From: Streptomyces sp. SID8352
Lineage (GTDB): Bacteria; Actinomycetota; Actinomycetes; Streptomycetales; Streptomycetaceae
Reading direction: 5' to 3'
Length of the DNA: 64,000 nucleotides
Assembly (NCBI RefSeq): GCF_009862265.1
Contig: NZ_WWGX01000104.1
Location: 124,183-188,182 of the forward strand
Shown: piece after piece, positions 8,645 through 16,771 of the stretch
How the letters are laid out: each line of letters begins with the position of its first letter
Numbering within the stretch: the stretch's first letter is position 1
Translations under genes and position numbers: made by a program
Notes under the pieces: generated by a model
Databases searched by the model: none
The model's input: the letters and a program-made list of their open reading frames with translations, nothing else
What the model was told of the DNA's origin: nothing

Positions 8645-9065
8645 AGGCTGTCTCACCTGGTGCTCCAGTTCCCCGACCGTGCTTGTATCGATGCGCTGGG
8701 CCCGGATCGCCCCGGTACGGCCGTCCTCGCCGCGGGGCAGGCCGGGGAACGTCTCGTAGATGACGCGCTCGTGTCCGGCGGCGAACTTCCGGGCGGCCTC
8801 GGTGTCATTGGTGGCCAGGGTCGGTGGAATGCTCGGCCCGCGCTCGGCGAGACGCCGGAGCCGAGCGGGCTTGAAGTCCGCCGCCGTGACCGCCGACGGT
8901 GATTCACGTACAGGGCGCCGTGCACGTGCTGGAGAATGCCGCCGAGCCGTGGCGGGCCTCTGCGGCGGCGAACTCGCGCCGCTGGAGGGGAAGGTGCAGG
9001 TACCGGGCGGTGTACAGGGTGGGGCGGCGGCAGTGGACCGCTGCCACTTCCCGGTGTCCGGCACC
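8645..9065 (-). pseudogene. decayed ATP-grasp graspetide maturase (TgmB/MvdD-like)
   Basis: Reading the minus strand from about 9065 in three frames recovers a collinear ATP-grasp peptide-maturase segment: HREVAAVHCRRPTLYTARY and REFAAAEARHG, a frameshift, then LGGILQHVHGALYVNH, a second frameshift near 8890, then ADFKPARLRRLAE, IPPTLATND and ARKFAAGHERVIYETF. These equal the conserved xAVxxRRPT, FAxxEARxGLGG, LYVNHP, FKPxQL, VPPTLxTND and VxYK blocks of TgmB. The Lys expected after VIY is Glu here. The N-terminal part and the whole C-terminal catalytic half are missing. It would have made omega-ester/amide crosslinks in a precursor peptide; no intact precursor gene was seen nearby. Confidence 0.75.
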
Positions 9066-9344
9066 GGCCCTCACGAGAACTGCATGGGGCGGAACGTGGT
9101 GGAAGTGCCACGTTCGGTATGCGTGAGAGCAGCGGCGGCCCGCAGACCCTCAGCAATGCGCCCGGCCCCCTTTCCGGGAGACCGTCCGCCCGGCCACCCC
9201 TCCGGCACGGACCAGGACCGCCGGCAGGCCGCACCGGACACCCGCCCGTACACACTCGGAGCCCCCGGAAGGCACGTCCTGGACGGAGAATCCTCCTCAT
9301 GCCTCCGCCCCCGGAGCACGAGCAGGACCTGCGACCATGAAGGC

Positions 9345-9623
9345 ATGGGCAAGCACCGCCGACCCGGGCCACCGAACCAGCCATCGCGCGCCGTTCCCCC
9401 TGTGACGGCCGACGATCCCCTTGCCGTCTGCAACAAGCGGCGCCGGCCCCCGACGGGCACCTACCGGCGCCACCGGCCCGCGCAGGGCGGGGCCGCTCGT
9501 CTGCGGCCCCAGGAGCCACGCACCCTGGAGCCGTGGGACGGCTTCATGTACGAGGCCACGGGCACCGCCCCCGACCTGGCCGCTGCCCGGAAGCGGATGT
9601 CGAGCATTGCGGACACCGGGTGA
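9345..9623 (+). CDS. small conserved actinomycete protein (DUF6087-like)
   Basis: A 92-aa basic, proline-rich protein starting MGKHRRPGPPNQPS, with a C-terminal EPWDGFMYEATGTAPDLAAA segment. The DDPLA near residue 23, RRRPP near 33 and LEPWDGF pattern is what I recall for the DUF6087 family of Streptomyces, whose role is unknown. ATG 9345 starts exactly at the conserved part. There is no strong ribosome binding site, and the surroundings are decayed, so it may be silent. Confidence 0.5.
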   Translation: MGKHRRPGPPNQPSRAVPPVTADDPLAVCNKRRRPPTGTYRRHRPAQGGAARLRPQEPRTLEPWDGFMYEATGTAPDLAAARKRMSSIADTG

Positions 9624-10112
9624 GCCAGGGCGATCACGCACTGCCTGCCTGCCCGTCAGGACGTCGCGGGCGAGCCGAGTCAAGTGGCTGAACTGCGGCG
9701 GACGAGTTCGTGGCCATCGATGCTCCTGTGAGGGGACACCACCGAGCGGCGGGCGGACGACGCAGGGTTCGTGCAGAGCGCGATCTGGCGGACACCCGCC
9801 CCGGAACCGCTCACGCACTGCTCGGCGATCGCCCGAGCCCCCCGGCCGCGGCAGATCTCAGCCGCGCTCTGCGGGACGCGGCACGCGGAGGACTGCATCC
9901 TGGCACCGGCCGGCGCTCGGCGACATCCCACTCCGGTGCCGCCGCCGTCGAACAGCTCCCGTCCGGCCAGGCGTTTCGCCAGCGTGGCCGGTACACGGCC
10001 GACGAGTCGGCACCGGTCGGGCGGCAGCGGCCCGGAGCAACCCGCCAGAGTGGCCGCCGCGCCCAAGGGCCAGCGGAGGCCCCAGGACCCAACCGAAGGG
10101 AACACCCCGCCC
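9624..10112. other. intergenic region before the permease, no gene seen
   Basis: Nearly 490 bases without a supportable gene. Open frames are present on both strands but have poor codon character. Upstream of the permease start a GAAGGGA motif lies about 12 bases before ATG 10113, slightly far for a ribosome binding site. Confidence 0.4.
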
Positions 10113-10901
10113 ATGCCGGGAAGCCTCGACACCCTCACCCTTGTCCTGCTCGCCCTCTTCGGGCTTCTCGGCGGCATAGGCATCACCGCTGTCGGGCCGG
10201 GGGGCGTGCTTCCCACGATCGGCATGTTCCTGCTCACCGGGCTCTCCCCGTCCACCGTCGCCGGCACCGCCATCACCACCCACGTTGCGACCGGCGTCCT
10301 CGGCACCGCCGCATACGCACGCTCCGGACAGCTCAGTGACGGGCCGACCCGCCGTACCGCGCTGCTCCTGGCCGCCGCAGCCGTCGTCGGAACCCCGCTC
10401 GGTGTCCTGCTCAACACCCTGGTGACCGGGCGGGAATTCGGGCTCCTGCTGGCCTGCGCCGTCACGGTCACCGGCGCCCTGGTCTGGATCCGGGACCGCC
10501 GGCAGCACCGGGCACATACCAGTCCCGTCTCCTTGTCCGGCGAGCACACCAGCACGGTCGTGGCCGTGATCGTCGGCCTCACGGTGTCGGTCTGCGCAGG
10601 CCTGTTCGGCCTGGGCGGCCCGATGCTCAGCGTGCCGCTCCTCATCCTGTGCGGGCTGCCCGTCCTGTCGGCCCTCGCCGCGGCCCAGGCGCAGTCCGTG
10701 GTGATCGCAGCCGTCGGCACCATTGGCTTCGCACTGCACGGATCGGTCGACTGGACTCTCGCCGTCGTGGTTGGCCTGCCGGAGCTGGCCGGCGTACTCA
10801 TCGGCTGGCGCATCGCCCACGCGGTACCGGAACGCCGCCTGAAGTTCATCCTGGTGGGAGCCCTGCTGGCCCTGGCGCCGTACCTCGCCCTCCACGGCTG
10901 A
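10113..10901 (+). CDS. TauE/SafE family membrane permease
   Basis: A 262-aa polytopic membrane protein with about eight hydrophobic helices in two related halves. The N-terminal half carries GGIGITAVGPGGVLPTIGMF and the second half carries CAGLFGLGGPMLSVPLL, the twin glycine-rich motifs of the TauE/SafE (sulphite/sulphonate exporter or permease) family. ATG 10113 begins just before the first helix. Family members move sulphonates, sulphite or small organic anions across the cytoplasmic membrane; the substrate cannot be deduced because the neighbours are debris. Confidence 0.85.
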   Translation: MPGSLDTLTLVLLALFGLLGGIGITAVGPGGVLPTIGMFLLTGLSPSTVAGTAITTHVATGVLGTAAYARSGQLSDGPTRRTALLLAAAAVVGTPLGVLLNTLVTGREFGLLLACAVTVTGALVWIRDRRQHRAHTSPVSLSGEHTSTVVAVIVGLTVSVCAGLFGLGGPMLSVPLLILCGLPVLSALAAAQAQSVVIAAVGTIGFALHGSVDWTLAVVVGLPELAGVLIGWRIAHAVPERRLKFILVGALLALAPYLALHG

Positions 10902-11151
10902 GCCGACACACGTCCCGCCGCCCGACACCGCGCCCTGCCGGCCCGGGTCCCGTGGTGAACTCACTGCGTGTCGGTCTGGAACCAATCAATCCAGTGACCT
11001 GAGCCGGGGATACGTAGTCCTGGACGAGGCGGCGCCACAGGGTGTCCATCGTGCACCCCGACAACCACACCCGCCGGCCGCACGTCCACGGCACCACCTC
11101 TTCCTCGCCGTCGCCGAGGGTGGGACGCCGGCCGGGTATCCGGTCCACGAA
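10902..11151. other. spacer between permease and lectin-like fragment
   Basis: The minus strand here has an uninterrupted stretch of plausible protein (PWTCGRRVWLSG and RRLVQDYVSPAQV) with no start or recognised family. It may be the tail of another broken gene, but I cannot name it. Confidence 0.3.
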
Positions 11152-11532
11152 GTGCGCCGGTTGCCCGACCGTCGGGAGCGTCCACCACCTGCAACGGCAG
11201 TACGGCGCGCTTTTGCCCGCGTTCTCCGCACAGGGAGCCGAACTGGAACTCTCGAAACCGGAGCGAAGCACGGGGGCGACGGAGGTACGGAGCAGCGGAT
11301 CGATTTGCAGGCGGGCGAGCACATCGTCCGAGTCTTCGGGCGCAGCGACAAAGTTGTCGACCAGATCGGCTTCGAAACGAACCTCAGCGTTTATGGGCCG
11401 TTCGGGGGATCGGGCGGAGACCCCTTCGAGTTCAAGCTGCCGATCGGAGCGTTCGTCGCGGGATTCCACGGGAGTGCCGCGAAACTCCTCGACGCCCTCG
11501 GCGTCCTGTACTACCAGGATGCGTCGCAGTAG
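11152..11532 (+). pseudogene. jacalin-like lectin domain fragment
   Basis: The last 75 residues or so resemble the second half of a jacalin/beta-prism lectin domain: VDQIGFETN, YGPFGGSGG and the terminal GFHGSAAKLLDALGVLYY, equivalent to the GFxGxSGxxLDxIGV strand of the family. The preceding 45 residues look like out-of-frame sequence, and no ribosome binding site precedes the GTG at 11152. I read this as a gene that has lost its N-terminal part. An intact domain would bind carbohydrate outside the cell. Confidence 0.45.
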
Positions 11533-11791
11533 CAACTCAACGCCTCCCGTGCCGAGCGGTCCAGGCGGACATTGACGACTACGGCACCGTCGTCGGCGGA
11601 GACCGCAACTGAAGCCCCGCACACCACCTCGATCTCATCCCCGGACCTCCGGACCCTCCCCCCGGCCGTCCCCCGTCCCCCGCTCGCCCCGCCGCTCCAC
11701 TCGGCCGGGCGTAGTACGCCGGTGCGGGCCCGGCCGGGCCGGTGAACGGAGGGGCGGCAGGAGCGGGTACCGGAGGGGAGCGACGGGGACC

Positions 11792-13000
11792 CTACTGCCG
11801 GTAGCCGGCCAGGAAGCGGCCGATACGGCCGATGGCGGCCTCCAGGTCGTCGGCGTAGGGGAGGGTGAGGATGCGGAAGTGGTCGGGGGAGGGCCAGTTG
11901 AAGCCGGTGCCCTGGACGACCTGGATCTTCTCGCGGAGCAGCAGGTCGAGGACGAACCTCTCGTCGTCGTGGATGGGGTACACCGCCGGGTCGATGCGGG
12001 GGAACGCGTACAGCGCGCCCTTGGGCTTCACGCAGGAGACGCCGGGGATCTCGTTGAGCTTCTCCCAGGCCACGTCCCGCTGTTCGCGCAGCCTGCCGCC
12101 GGGCGCCGTCAACTCGCGGATGGACTGGCGTCCGCCCAGCGCGGCCTGGATCGCGTACTGCGCGGGGGCGTTGGCGCACAGCCGCATGGAGGCCAGCATG
12201 GTCAGGCCCTCCAGGTAGTCCCGGGCGTGCTGCCGGGGCCCGGTCACCACCAGCCAGCCCGAGCGGAAGCCCGCGACCCGGTACGTCTTGGACAGGCCGC
12301 AGAAGGTCAGCACCACGAGGTCGGGCGCGAGGGCCGCCGCCGAGTGGTGGACCGCGTCGTCGTAGAGGATCTGGTCGTAGATCTCGTCCGCGAAGACCAT
12401 GAGTCCGTGGCGGCGGGCGAGGTCGAGGATGCCCTCCACGATCTCCTTCGGGTAGACCGCGCCCGTGGGGTTGTTGGGGTTGATGATGACGACCGCCTTG
12501 GTGCGGTCGGTGATCTTCGACTCCATGTCGGCCAGGTCCGGGTACCACTCGGCCCCCTCGTCGCACAGGTAGTGCACCGCCCTGCCGCCCGCGAGGGTCG
12601 TCACCGCCGTCCAGAGGGGGAAGTCGGGGGCGGGAATGAGGACTTCGTCGCCGTCCTCCAGCAGGGCCTGTACGGCCATGGAGACCAGTTCCGAGACCCC
12701 GTTGCCGAGGAAGACGTCGTCCACGTCGACCGCCAGACCGAGGGTCTGGTAGCGCTGGGCGACGGCGCGGCGGGCGGAGAGGATGCCGCGCGAGTCCGTG
12801 TAGCCGTGCGCCCGCGGCAGCATGCGGATCATGTCCTGGAGGATCTCGGGCGGCGCCTCGAAGCCGAAAAGGGCCGGATTGCCGGTGTTCAGGCGCAGCA
12901 CGCTGTGCCCGGCCTCCTCCAGCGCGTTCGCGTGCTCGATCACCGGGCCGCGGATCTCGTAGCAGACCTCGCTGAGCTTGTTCGACTGCCGGAACTCCAT
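11792..13000 (-). CDS. PLP-dependent aminotransferase, AlaA-like
   Basis: A 402-aa fold-type I aminotransferase, full length for the alanine aminotransferase (AlaA) group, which interconverts pyruvate/alanine with glutamate/2-oxoglutarate. Diagnostic features are NTGNPALFGF near 38, GYTDSRG near 66, IINPNNPTGAVYP at about 172, FADEIYDQ at 203 and the PLP Schiff-base Lys238 in CGLSKTYRVAGFRSGW. ATG 13000 gives the typical short MEFRQSNKL start. It is transcribed divergently from an HxlR regulator across 69 bases containing two inverted repeats, so that regulator may control it. Related enzymes such as valine-pyruvate transaminase cannot be fully excluded. Confidence 0.9.
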   Translation of the reverse strand: MEFRQSNKLSEVCYEIRGPVIEHANALEEAGHSVLRLNTGNPALFGFEAPPEILQDMIRMLPRAHGYTDSRGILSARRAVAQRYQTLGLAVDVDDVFLGNGVSELVSMAVQALLEDGDEVLIPAPDFPLWTAVTTLAGGRAVHYLCDEGAEWYPDLADMESKITDRTKAVVIINPNNPTGAVYPKEIVEGILDLARRHGLMVFADEIYDQILYDDAVHHSAAALAPDLVVLTFCGLSKTYRVAGFRSGWLVVTGPRQHARDYLEGLTMLASMRLCANAPAQYAIQAALGGRQSIRELTAPGGRLREQRDVAWEKLNEIPGVSCVKPKGALYAFPRIDPAVYPIHDDERFVLDLLLREKIQVVQGTGFNWPSPDHFRILTLPYADDLEAAIGRIGRFLAGYRQ

Positions 13001-13030
13001 GCGCGGCTTCCCCTCCGGAAACTGGTGTTG

Positions 13031-13065
13031 CTTGGTTTTACCAAGTGTGAGCTTGGAAAGTCCAA
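13031..13065. promoter_or_regulatory. tandem inverted repeats in the alaA-like/HxlR divergent region
   Basis: Two palindromes lie one after the other: CTTGGT-TTT-ACCAAG at 13031-13045 and TTGGA-AAG-TCCAA at 13053-13065. Their centres are about 21 bases apart, two helical turns, so two dimers would bind the same DNA face. The position just before the HxlR-type gene suggests an operator for that regulator. The second repeat also contains its GGAAAG ribosome binding site. Confidence 0.6.
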
Positions 13066-13069
13066 CAAC

Positions 13070-13744
13070 ATGTCTAGACTGCGTCGCATGTCACCACGCC
13101 CTCGCCGCAGCTACGACCAGTACTGTTCCGCCGCCCGCGCGCTCGACACGGTCGGCGACCGGTGGACCCTGCTGATCGTCCGGGAGCTGCTCGCCGGCCC
13201 CCGGCGCTACACCGACCTGCACGCCGATCTGCCCGGCGTCAGCACCGATGTGCTCGCCTCGCGGCTCAGGGACATGGAGCGCGACGGGCTGGCGACCCGT
13301 CGCCGGCTGCCGCCGCCCGGCGCGGCCACCGTCTACGAACTCACCGCGCGGGGCCGCGGCCTGCTGCCCGTGCTGGAGGCGCTCGGCGCCTGGGGCGCGG
13401 ACGACCTGACGGAGCGGCGGCCCACCGACGCCGTGCGCGCCCACTGGTTCGCGCTGCCGCTGCTGCGCGCCCTGCGCCGGGCGGGGGTGGAGGAGGGGCT
13501 CGTCGAAGTCCGGCTGGCCGAGGGGCACTTCCATCTGTATGCCGGTGGCGCCGCCGGGGAGGGCCCGGTGTACGGCGACGGGCCCGCTCCCGGGGAGCCC
13601 GACGCGCGGCTGGCACTGGACGCGGACACCTGCGCCGCTCTGGGGCGCGGTGAACCGGGGCTGGTGGAGGCGGTGCGCGACGGCCGCGTCGTGGTTGGCG
13701 GGGAGGGCCCGGCGGCGAAGGCACTGCGGGAGGCGGCGGGCTGA
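13070..13744 (+). CDS. HxlR family winged-helix transcriptional regulator
   Basis: A 224-aa protein with an N-terminal HxlR winged helix: YDQYCSAARALDTVGDRWTL, LIVRELLAGPRRYTDL and the recognition region STDVLASRLRDMERDGL in the first 75 residues, then YELTARGRGLLPVLEALGAW. The C-terminal 110 residues form an SCP2-like or ligand-binding extension seen in many actinomycete members. ATG 13070 is preferred because GGAAAG sits 9 bases upstream; a second in-frame ATG at 13088 lacks a site. The gene is divergent from the aminotransferase and ends convergently with the next minus-strand gene across a hairpin. The ligand is unknown. Confidence 0.85.
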   Translation: MSRLRRMSPRPRRSYDQYCSAARALDTVGDRWTLLIVRELLAGPRRYTDLHADLPGVSTDVLASRLRDMERDGLATRRRLPPPGAATVYELTARGRGLLPVLEALGAWGADDLTERRPTDAVRAHWFALPLLRALRRAGVEEGLVEVRLAEGHFHLYAGGAAGEGPVYGDGPAPGEPDARLALDADTCAALGRGEPGLVEAVRDGRVVVGGEGPAAKALREAAG

Positions 13745-13910
13745 AGACCCCGTGCCGGGGCGGCCGTTGGCCTTTGCGGCCCGGGGGCGGCCCCGGGGCG
13801 GTCCGGATGCGGTCCGGGGGCGGCCCGGGGTGGCGCTGGTGCTGCCCCGGTCGGCTCCGGAGTGGTCCCGGCGCGGTCCTGAGGCGGCTCCGCCCGGTCC
13901 CGGAGACGCC

Positions 13911-13937
13911 GGAGGGCCCGCCGGGGGCGGGCCCTCC
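13911..13937. terminator. bidirectional hairpin terminator
   Basis: GGAGGGCCCGC at 13911-13921 pairs perfectly with GCGGGCCCTCC at 13927-13937 around a five-base loop, an 11-bp GC-rich stem, followed by TTCCTC. It lies between two convergent genes (13744 and 13957), as expected for a shared terminator. Confidence 0.7.
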
Positions 13938-13956
13938 TTCCTCGTGCGCGGTACCG

Positions 13957-14757
13957 TCAGGCGCCCGGCGGCACCCGGGACGGCCTGCCCGACCCGCGGG
14001 TCAGGGCGTACCCCCCGATGCCCGCCAGCGCGGCCAGCACGGCTCCGATCCCGGTCCACACCCAGCGGTCGGACCACCAGCCGGACGACCAGCCGTCCTC
14101 GGGCTCGATCGCGGACAGCACCGCGTTGCGCTCCGGGTCCTCGCCCCGGTCGCCGGACTTCATGGAGACGCCCGGCACCAGCGGTTCGGACAGCGAACCG
14201 TCGACCGCCGCCGGGCCGCCGACGTCCTTGGACTCGACACGCAGTCCGGTGCCGACCGGCATGCCCAGGTCCGAGGTCGGCAGACCGACCGCCGTCAGCC
14301 GGACGTAGTACGTGCCCGGCAGCGGGTCGTTGGCCCACGGCTCGGCCCAGGCGCGGACCGTGCGCAGCACGCAGGCCAGCTCCACGGAGGACGTGCCCGG
14401 GGCCGCCGTGCGGGTCTGCGCGCCCCACTGGCAGGCCTGGCGGCGGCGCAGCCCGTCGTAGACGTCGACGCGCCAGGTCTGGGCGGCGTGCGCCTGAGGA
14501 AGTTCCACGGTGGCCCGGACCGTGGGGCGCTGCTCGGCGTCGGCCGGGAAGGACCAGTACAGGTAGTCACCGGCGGAGGCGCTCGCCGTGATCTCCTGTT
14601 CCTGCTCGATCTCGGTGGCCGTGCGGAAGGACGTGCCGCCCTTGGCGGACCTCGCCTCCTTGGCCGCCGAGGGGCCGGGGGAGCTGTCGGCCGCCGCAGG
14701 GGCAGCGGCCAGACCGAGGGCGAGCAGTGCCGCGCCCATCACCTTCGCACACCGCAT
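13957..14757 (-). CDS. exported, membrane-anchored protein, partner of the vWA protein
   Basis: A 266-aa protein with a signal peptide (MRCAKVMGAALLALGLAAAP, Ala-rich cleavage region), an extracytoplasmic beta-rich domain at about residues 50-165 (DYLYWSFPADAEQRPTVRA, YYVRLTAVGLP) and a C-terminal transmembrane helix near 235-255 (WTGIGAVLAALAGIGGYAL) ending in a basic tail. Two or three cysteines may form disulphides. Its ATG overlaps the TGA of the upstream vWA gene by one base, so they form a coupled operon. The extracytoplasmic part resembles the C-terminal half of the vWA protein, suggesting an arisen-by-duplication pair. Function unknown. Confidence 0.75.
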   Translation of the reverse strand: MRCAKVMGAALLALGLAAAPAAADSSPGPSAAKEARSAKGGTSFRTATEIEQEQEITASASAGDYLYWSFPADAEQRPTVRATVELPQAHAAQTWRVDVYDGLRRRQACQWGAQTRTAAPGTSSVELACVLRTVRAWAEPWANDPLPGTYYVRLTAVGLPTSDLGMPVGTGLRVESKDVGGPAAVDGSLSEPLVPGVSMKSGDRGEDPERNAVLSAIEPEDGWSSGWWSDRWVWTGIGAVLAALAGIGGYALTRGSGRPSRVPPGA

Positions 14758-16028
14758 CAGTTGGTCCTCCAGACCGCGAACCGCCAGCGTGAGAGCCAGC
14801 CCCACAGCAGGCCGGCGAGGAACCCGACGAGGACGAGCGTGCCGAGCAGCCACCAGCCGCGCCCGAGGCCGAAGGCGGCCACGTCGGAGGAGCCGTTGGG
14901 CCCGTCCACCACGTCCACGGTCAGCTCCAGCGGCAGACCGGGCGTGGCCTTGACGCCAGCGGCGGCGGAGAAGGAGTTGGCGACCTGGAGGCACACGGCC
15001 TCCGCGGCCGGCTTGGCATCCGCGTCGTCGGCCTCGGGCCGGGGGTAGCGCAGCCCCGTGGAGAGCACGTCGGTGCGGCCGTTGTCCGCCGCCTCGCCGC
15101 GTACGATCTCGCGTCCGTGCACCGTGACGGCCCGCAGCAGGAGCCCGTACGAGGGGATCACGGCGCGGTCGGCGGCCACGCTCACCGAGGCGCGCAGCTC
15201 CTGGCCGGGGAGCACGTCCACCCGGTACCAGCGCTGCCGCCCGAACTCCTCGCGGTCGGTGTACAGACCGGGTGCCAGTGTCGGCGCCTCGGCACAGGCG
15301 TCCGCGCCCGCCGCGGGCGCCGGGGTCACCACCGGGTCCGCCGCGCGGTCGACCAACTCGTTCACCTTGTCGGTGAGTTCGTCGACGTGCTCGACCGAGG
15401 TGTAGGTGCCGCCGGTCGCCTCGGCGATGCAGCTCAACTGCCTCCGCAGCTTGGCGTTGGGGACCAGGCCCAGGGTGTCGATGGTGAGCCCGATGCCCTT
15501 GGCGGCTATCTCGCGGGCCACTTCGCACGGGTCGAGCGGCGCGCAGGTGTCCTCGCCGTCGCTGATCAGCACGATGCGCTTGGAACCGCCGCCGCCGTCG
15601 AGGTCGTCGGCGGCCTTCAGCAGGGCAGGGCCGATCGGGGTCCAGCCGGTGGGCGACAGTGTCGCGACCGCCGTCTTGGCCTCGGTGCGGTCCAGCGGGC
15701 CGACCGGGTAGAGCTGCGAGGTGTCCTTGCAGCCCGTCCGGCGGTCGTCGCCCGGGTAGTCGGCGCCCAGGGTGCGGATGCCGAGCTGCACCTCCTCGGG
15801 CGTCGCGTCGAGCACCTCGTTGAAGGCCTGCTTCGCCGCCGCCATCCGGGTGCCGCCGTCGATGTCCCTGGTCCGCATCGAGCCGCTGACGTCGAGCAGG
15901 AGGTTCACCTTCGGGGCGTCGTCGCCCGTGGGTTCCCCGGCGACCGCCCCCGCCGGGAGGGCGATCCCGGCCGTCAGCGCGGCGAGCAGAGCGCAGACGC
16001 CCGCCGCCAGCCGTTTACTTGTGATCAT
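14757..16028 (-). CDS. exported von Willebrand factor A domain protein with C-terminal membrane anchor
   Basis: A 423-aa protein with a signal peptide (about residues 1-30), then a vWA domain at about 38-215. The MIDAS metal site is visible as LLLDVSGSMRTRD, with the distal Thr in SPTGWTPIG and the Asp in VLISDGEDTC. A spacer (PAPAAGADAC), a beta-rich extracytoplasmic domain, one transmembrane helix near 395-415 and a short basic cytoplasmic tail follow. vWA domains bind protein ligands through Mg2+. A promoter-like TTGGAG-N18-TAGGAT lies just before the start. The partner gene follows with a one-base overlap. Confidence 0.85.
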   Translation of the reverse strand: MITSKRLAAGVCALLAALTAGIALPAGAVAGEPTGDDAPKVNLLLDVSGSMRTRDIDGGTRMAAAKQAFNEVLDATPEEVQLGIRTLGADYPGDDRRTGCKDTSQLYPVGPLDRTEAKTAVATLSPTGWTPIGPALLKAADDLDGGGGSKRIVLISDGEDTCAPLDPCEVAREIAAKGIGLTIDTLGLVPNAKLRRQLSCIAEATGGTYTSVEHVDELTDKVNELVDRAADPVVTPAPAAGADACAEAPTLAPGLYTDREEFGRQRWYRVDVLPGQELRASVSVAADRAVIPSYGLLLRAVTVHGREIVRGEAADNGRTDVLSTGLRYPRPEADDADAKPAAEAVCLQVANSFSAAAGVKATPGLPLELTVDVVDGPNGSSDVAAFGLGRGWWLLGTLVLVGFLAGLLWGWLSRWRFAVWRTN

Positions 16029-16034
16029 CGGCGG

Positions 16035-16064
16035 ATCCTATTGACCAAAGGTGTCCAGCTCCAA
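16035..16064 (-). promoter_or_regulatory. candidate promoter of the vWA operon
   Basis: On the minus strand, TTGGAG (16064-16059) and TAGGAT (16040-16035) are separated by 18 bases. The -10 ends only 6 bases before the ATG at 16028, so the transcript would be leaderless or nearly so, which is common in Streptomyces. Confidence 0.5.
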
Positions 16065-16771
16065 AACGGCTGGTGGCCATGACCGACCCCGTGGCAGACG
16101 CACCGTCAGCCCTCCGGAGCGGTCTCGCGGGCGCGTCCTGACCGGCTCCTCCGGCCCGTTCGCATCGGCCCTTCCGGGACCGTTCGCATCGGCCCGGTAC
16201 GACGCTCCCGGGCGGTCCGGCGCGACGTTCCGTGGGCATCCGGCTCGACGCTTCGGAGGGGGCCCGGCGCCATGTGCCACCGACTGCCTGCGCGTGCGTC
16301 CCGGCGGCCCTGCGCGACGGCCCCGGACCGCCCGGCGTGAACGTCCCGGACGGTTCGTCATGACGGTCGTGATCCACCCGTCATGACGGTCGTGATCCAC
16401 CCGTCATGACGGTCGTGATCCACCCGTCACGACGGTCGTGATCCACCCGTCATGACGGTCGTGATCCACCCGTCACGACGGCGGCGAACGGGCCGCGGGA
16501 CCTCCCCGTCCGATCCCCCACCACCTCCGGCCTCCCTCGCCCGATCCCTCTTCGCCCGATCCCTCTTCGTCCGGTCCGCCCCGTCCGCTCCTCCTCGTCC
16601 GGTCCGTCCCGTCCGGGTCGGCCGGACCGATCCCCGTGGGCCGGACCGGGAAGGCGCGCACGACGTTGTGCAAGCGGCTCGCGCGACGCCGACGAACCGG
16701 ACCCCGTGAACCCCCGGACCGCTCCCGAACCAGCCCCGAAGCCCCCGAGCCGTCCCGCGTCCCGTCGGGCG
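16065..16771. other. long intergenic region with a tandem repeat, no gene seen
   Basis: About 700 bases between the vWA operon promoter and the 3' end of the siderophore synthetase gene. Apart from the 23-base tandem repeat listed separately, it consists of simple CCG-rich sequence with repeated CCGGTCC/TCGTCC-type words. No frame has good codon character plus a ribosome binding site. Confidence 0.5.
16357..16481. repeat. 23-base tandem repeat, five copies plus a partial one
   Basis: The unit GTCATGACGGTCGTGATCC followed by ACCC repeats head to tail from 16357, 16380, 16403, 16426 and 16449, with a partial sixth copy at 16472. Copies four and six have GTCACGAC instead of GTCATGAC; otherwise they are identical. 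GTCATGAC is itself a perfect palindrome, so each unit presents an 8-base inverted repeat every 23 bases. There are no unique spacers, so it is not CRISPR. Confidence 0.9.

Noticed and set aside
9680..9760. Possible C-terminal end of a LacI-type regulator on the minus strand (ending HELVRRSSAT)
   Set aside because: Only about ten residues resemble a LacI tail; nothing further upstream in any frame continues the similarity.
16357..16481. CRISPR array
   Set aside because: The units are contiguous with no unique spacers and no cas genes are present.
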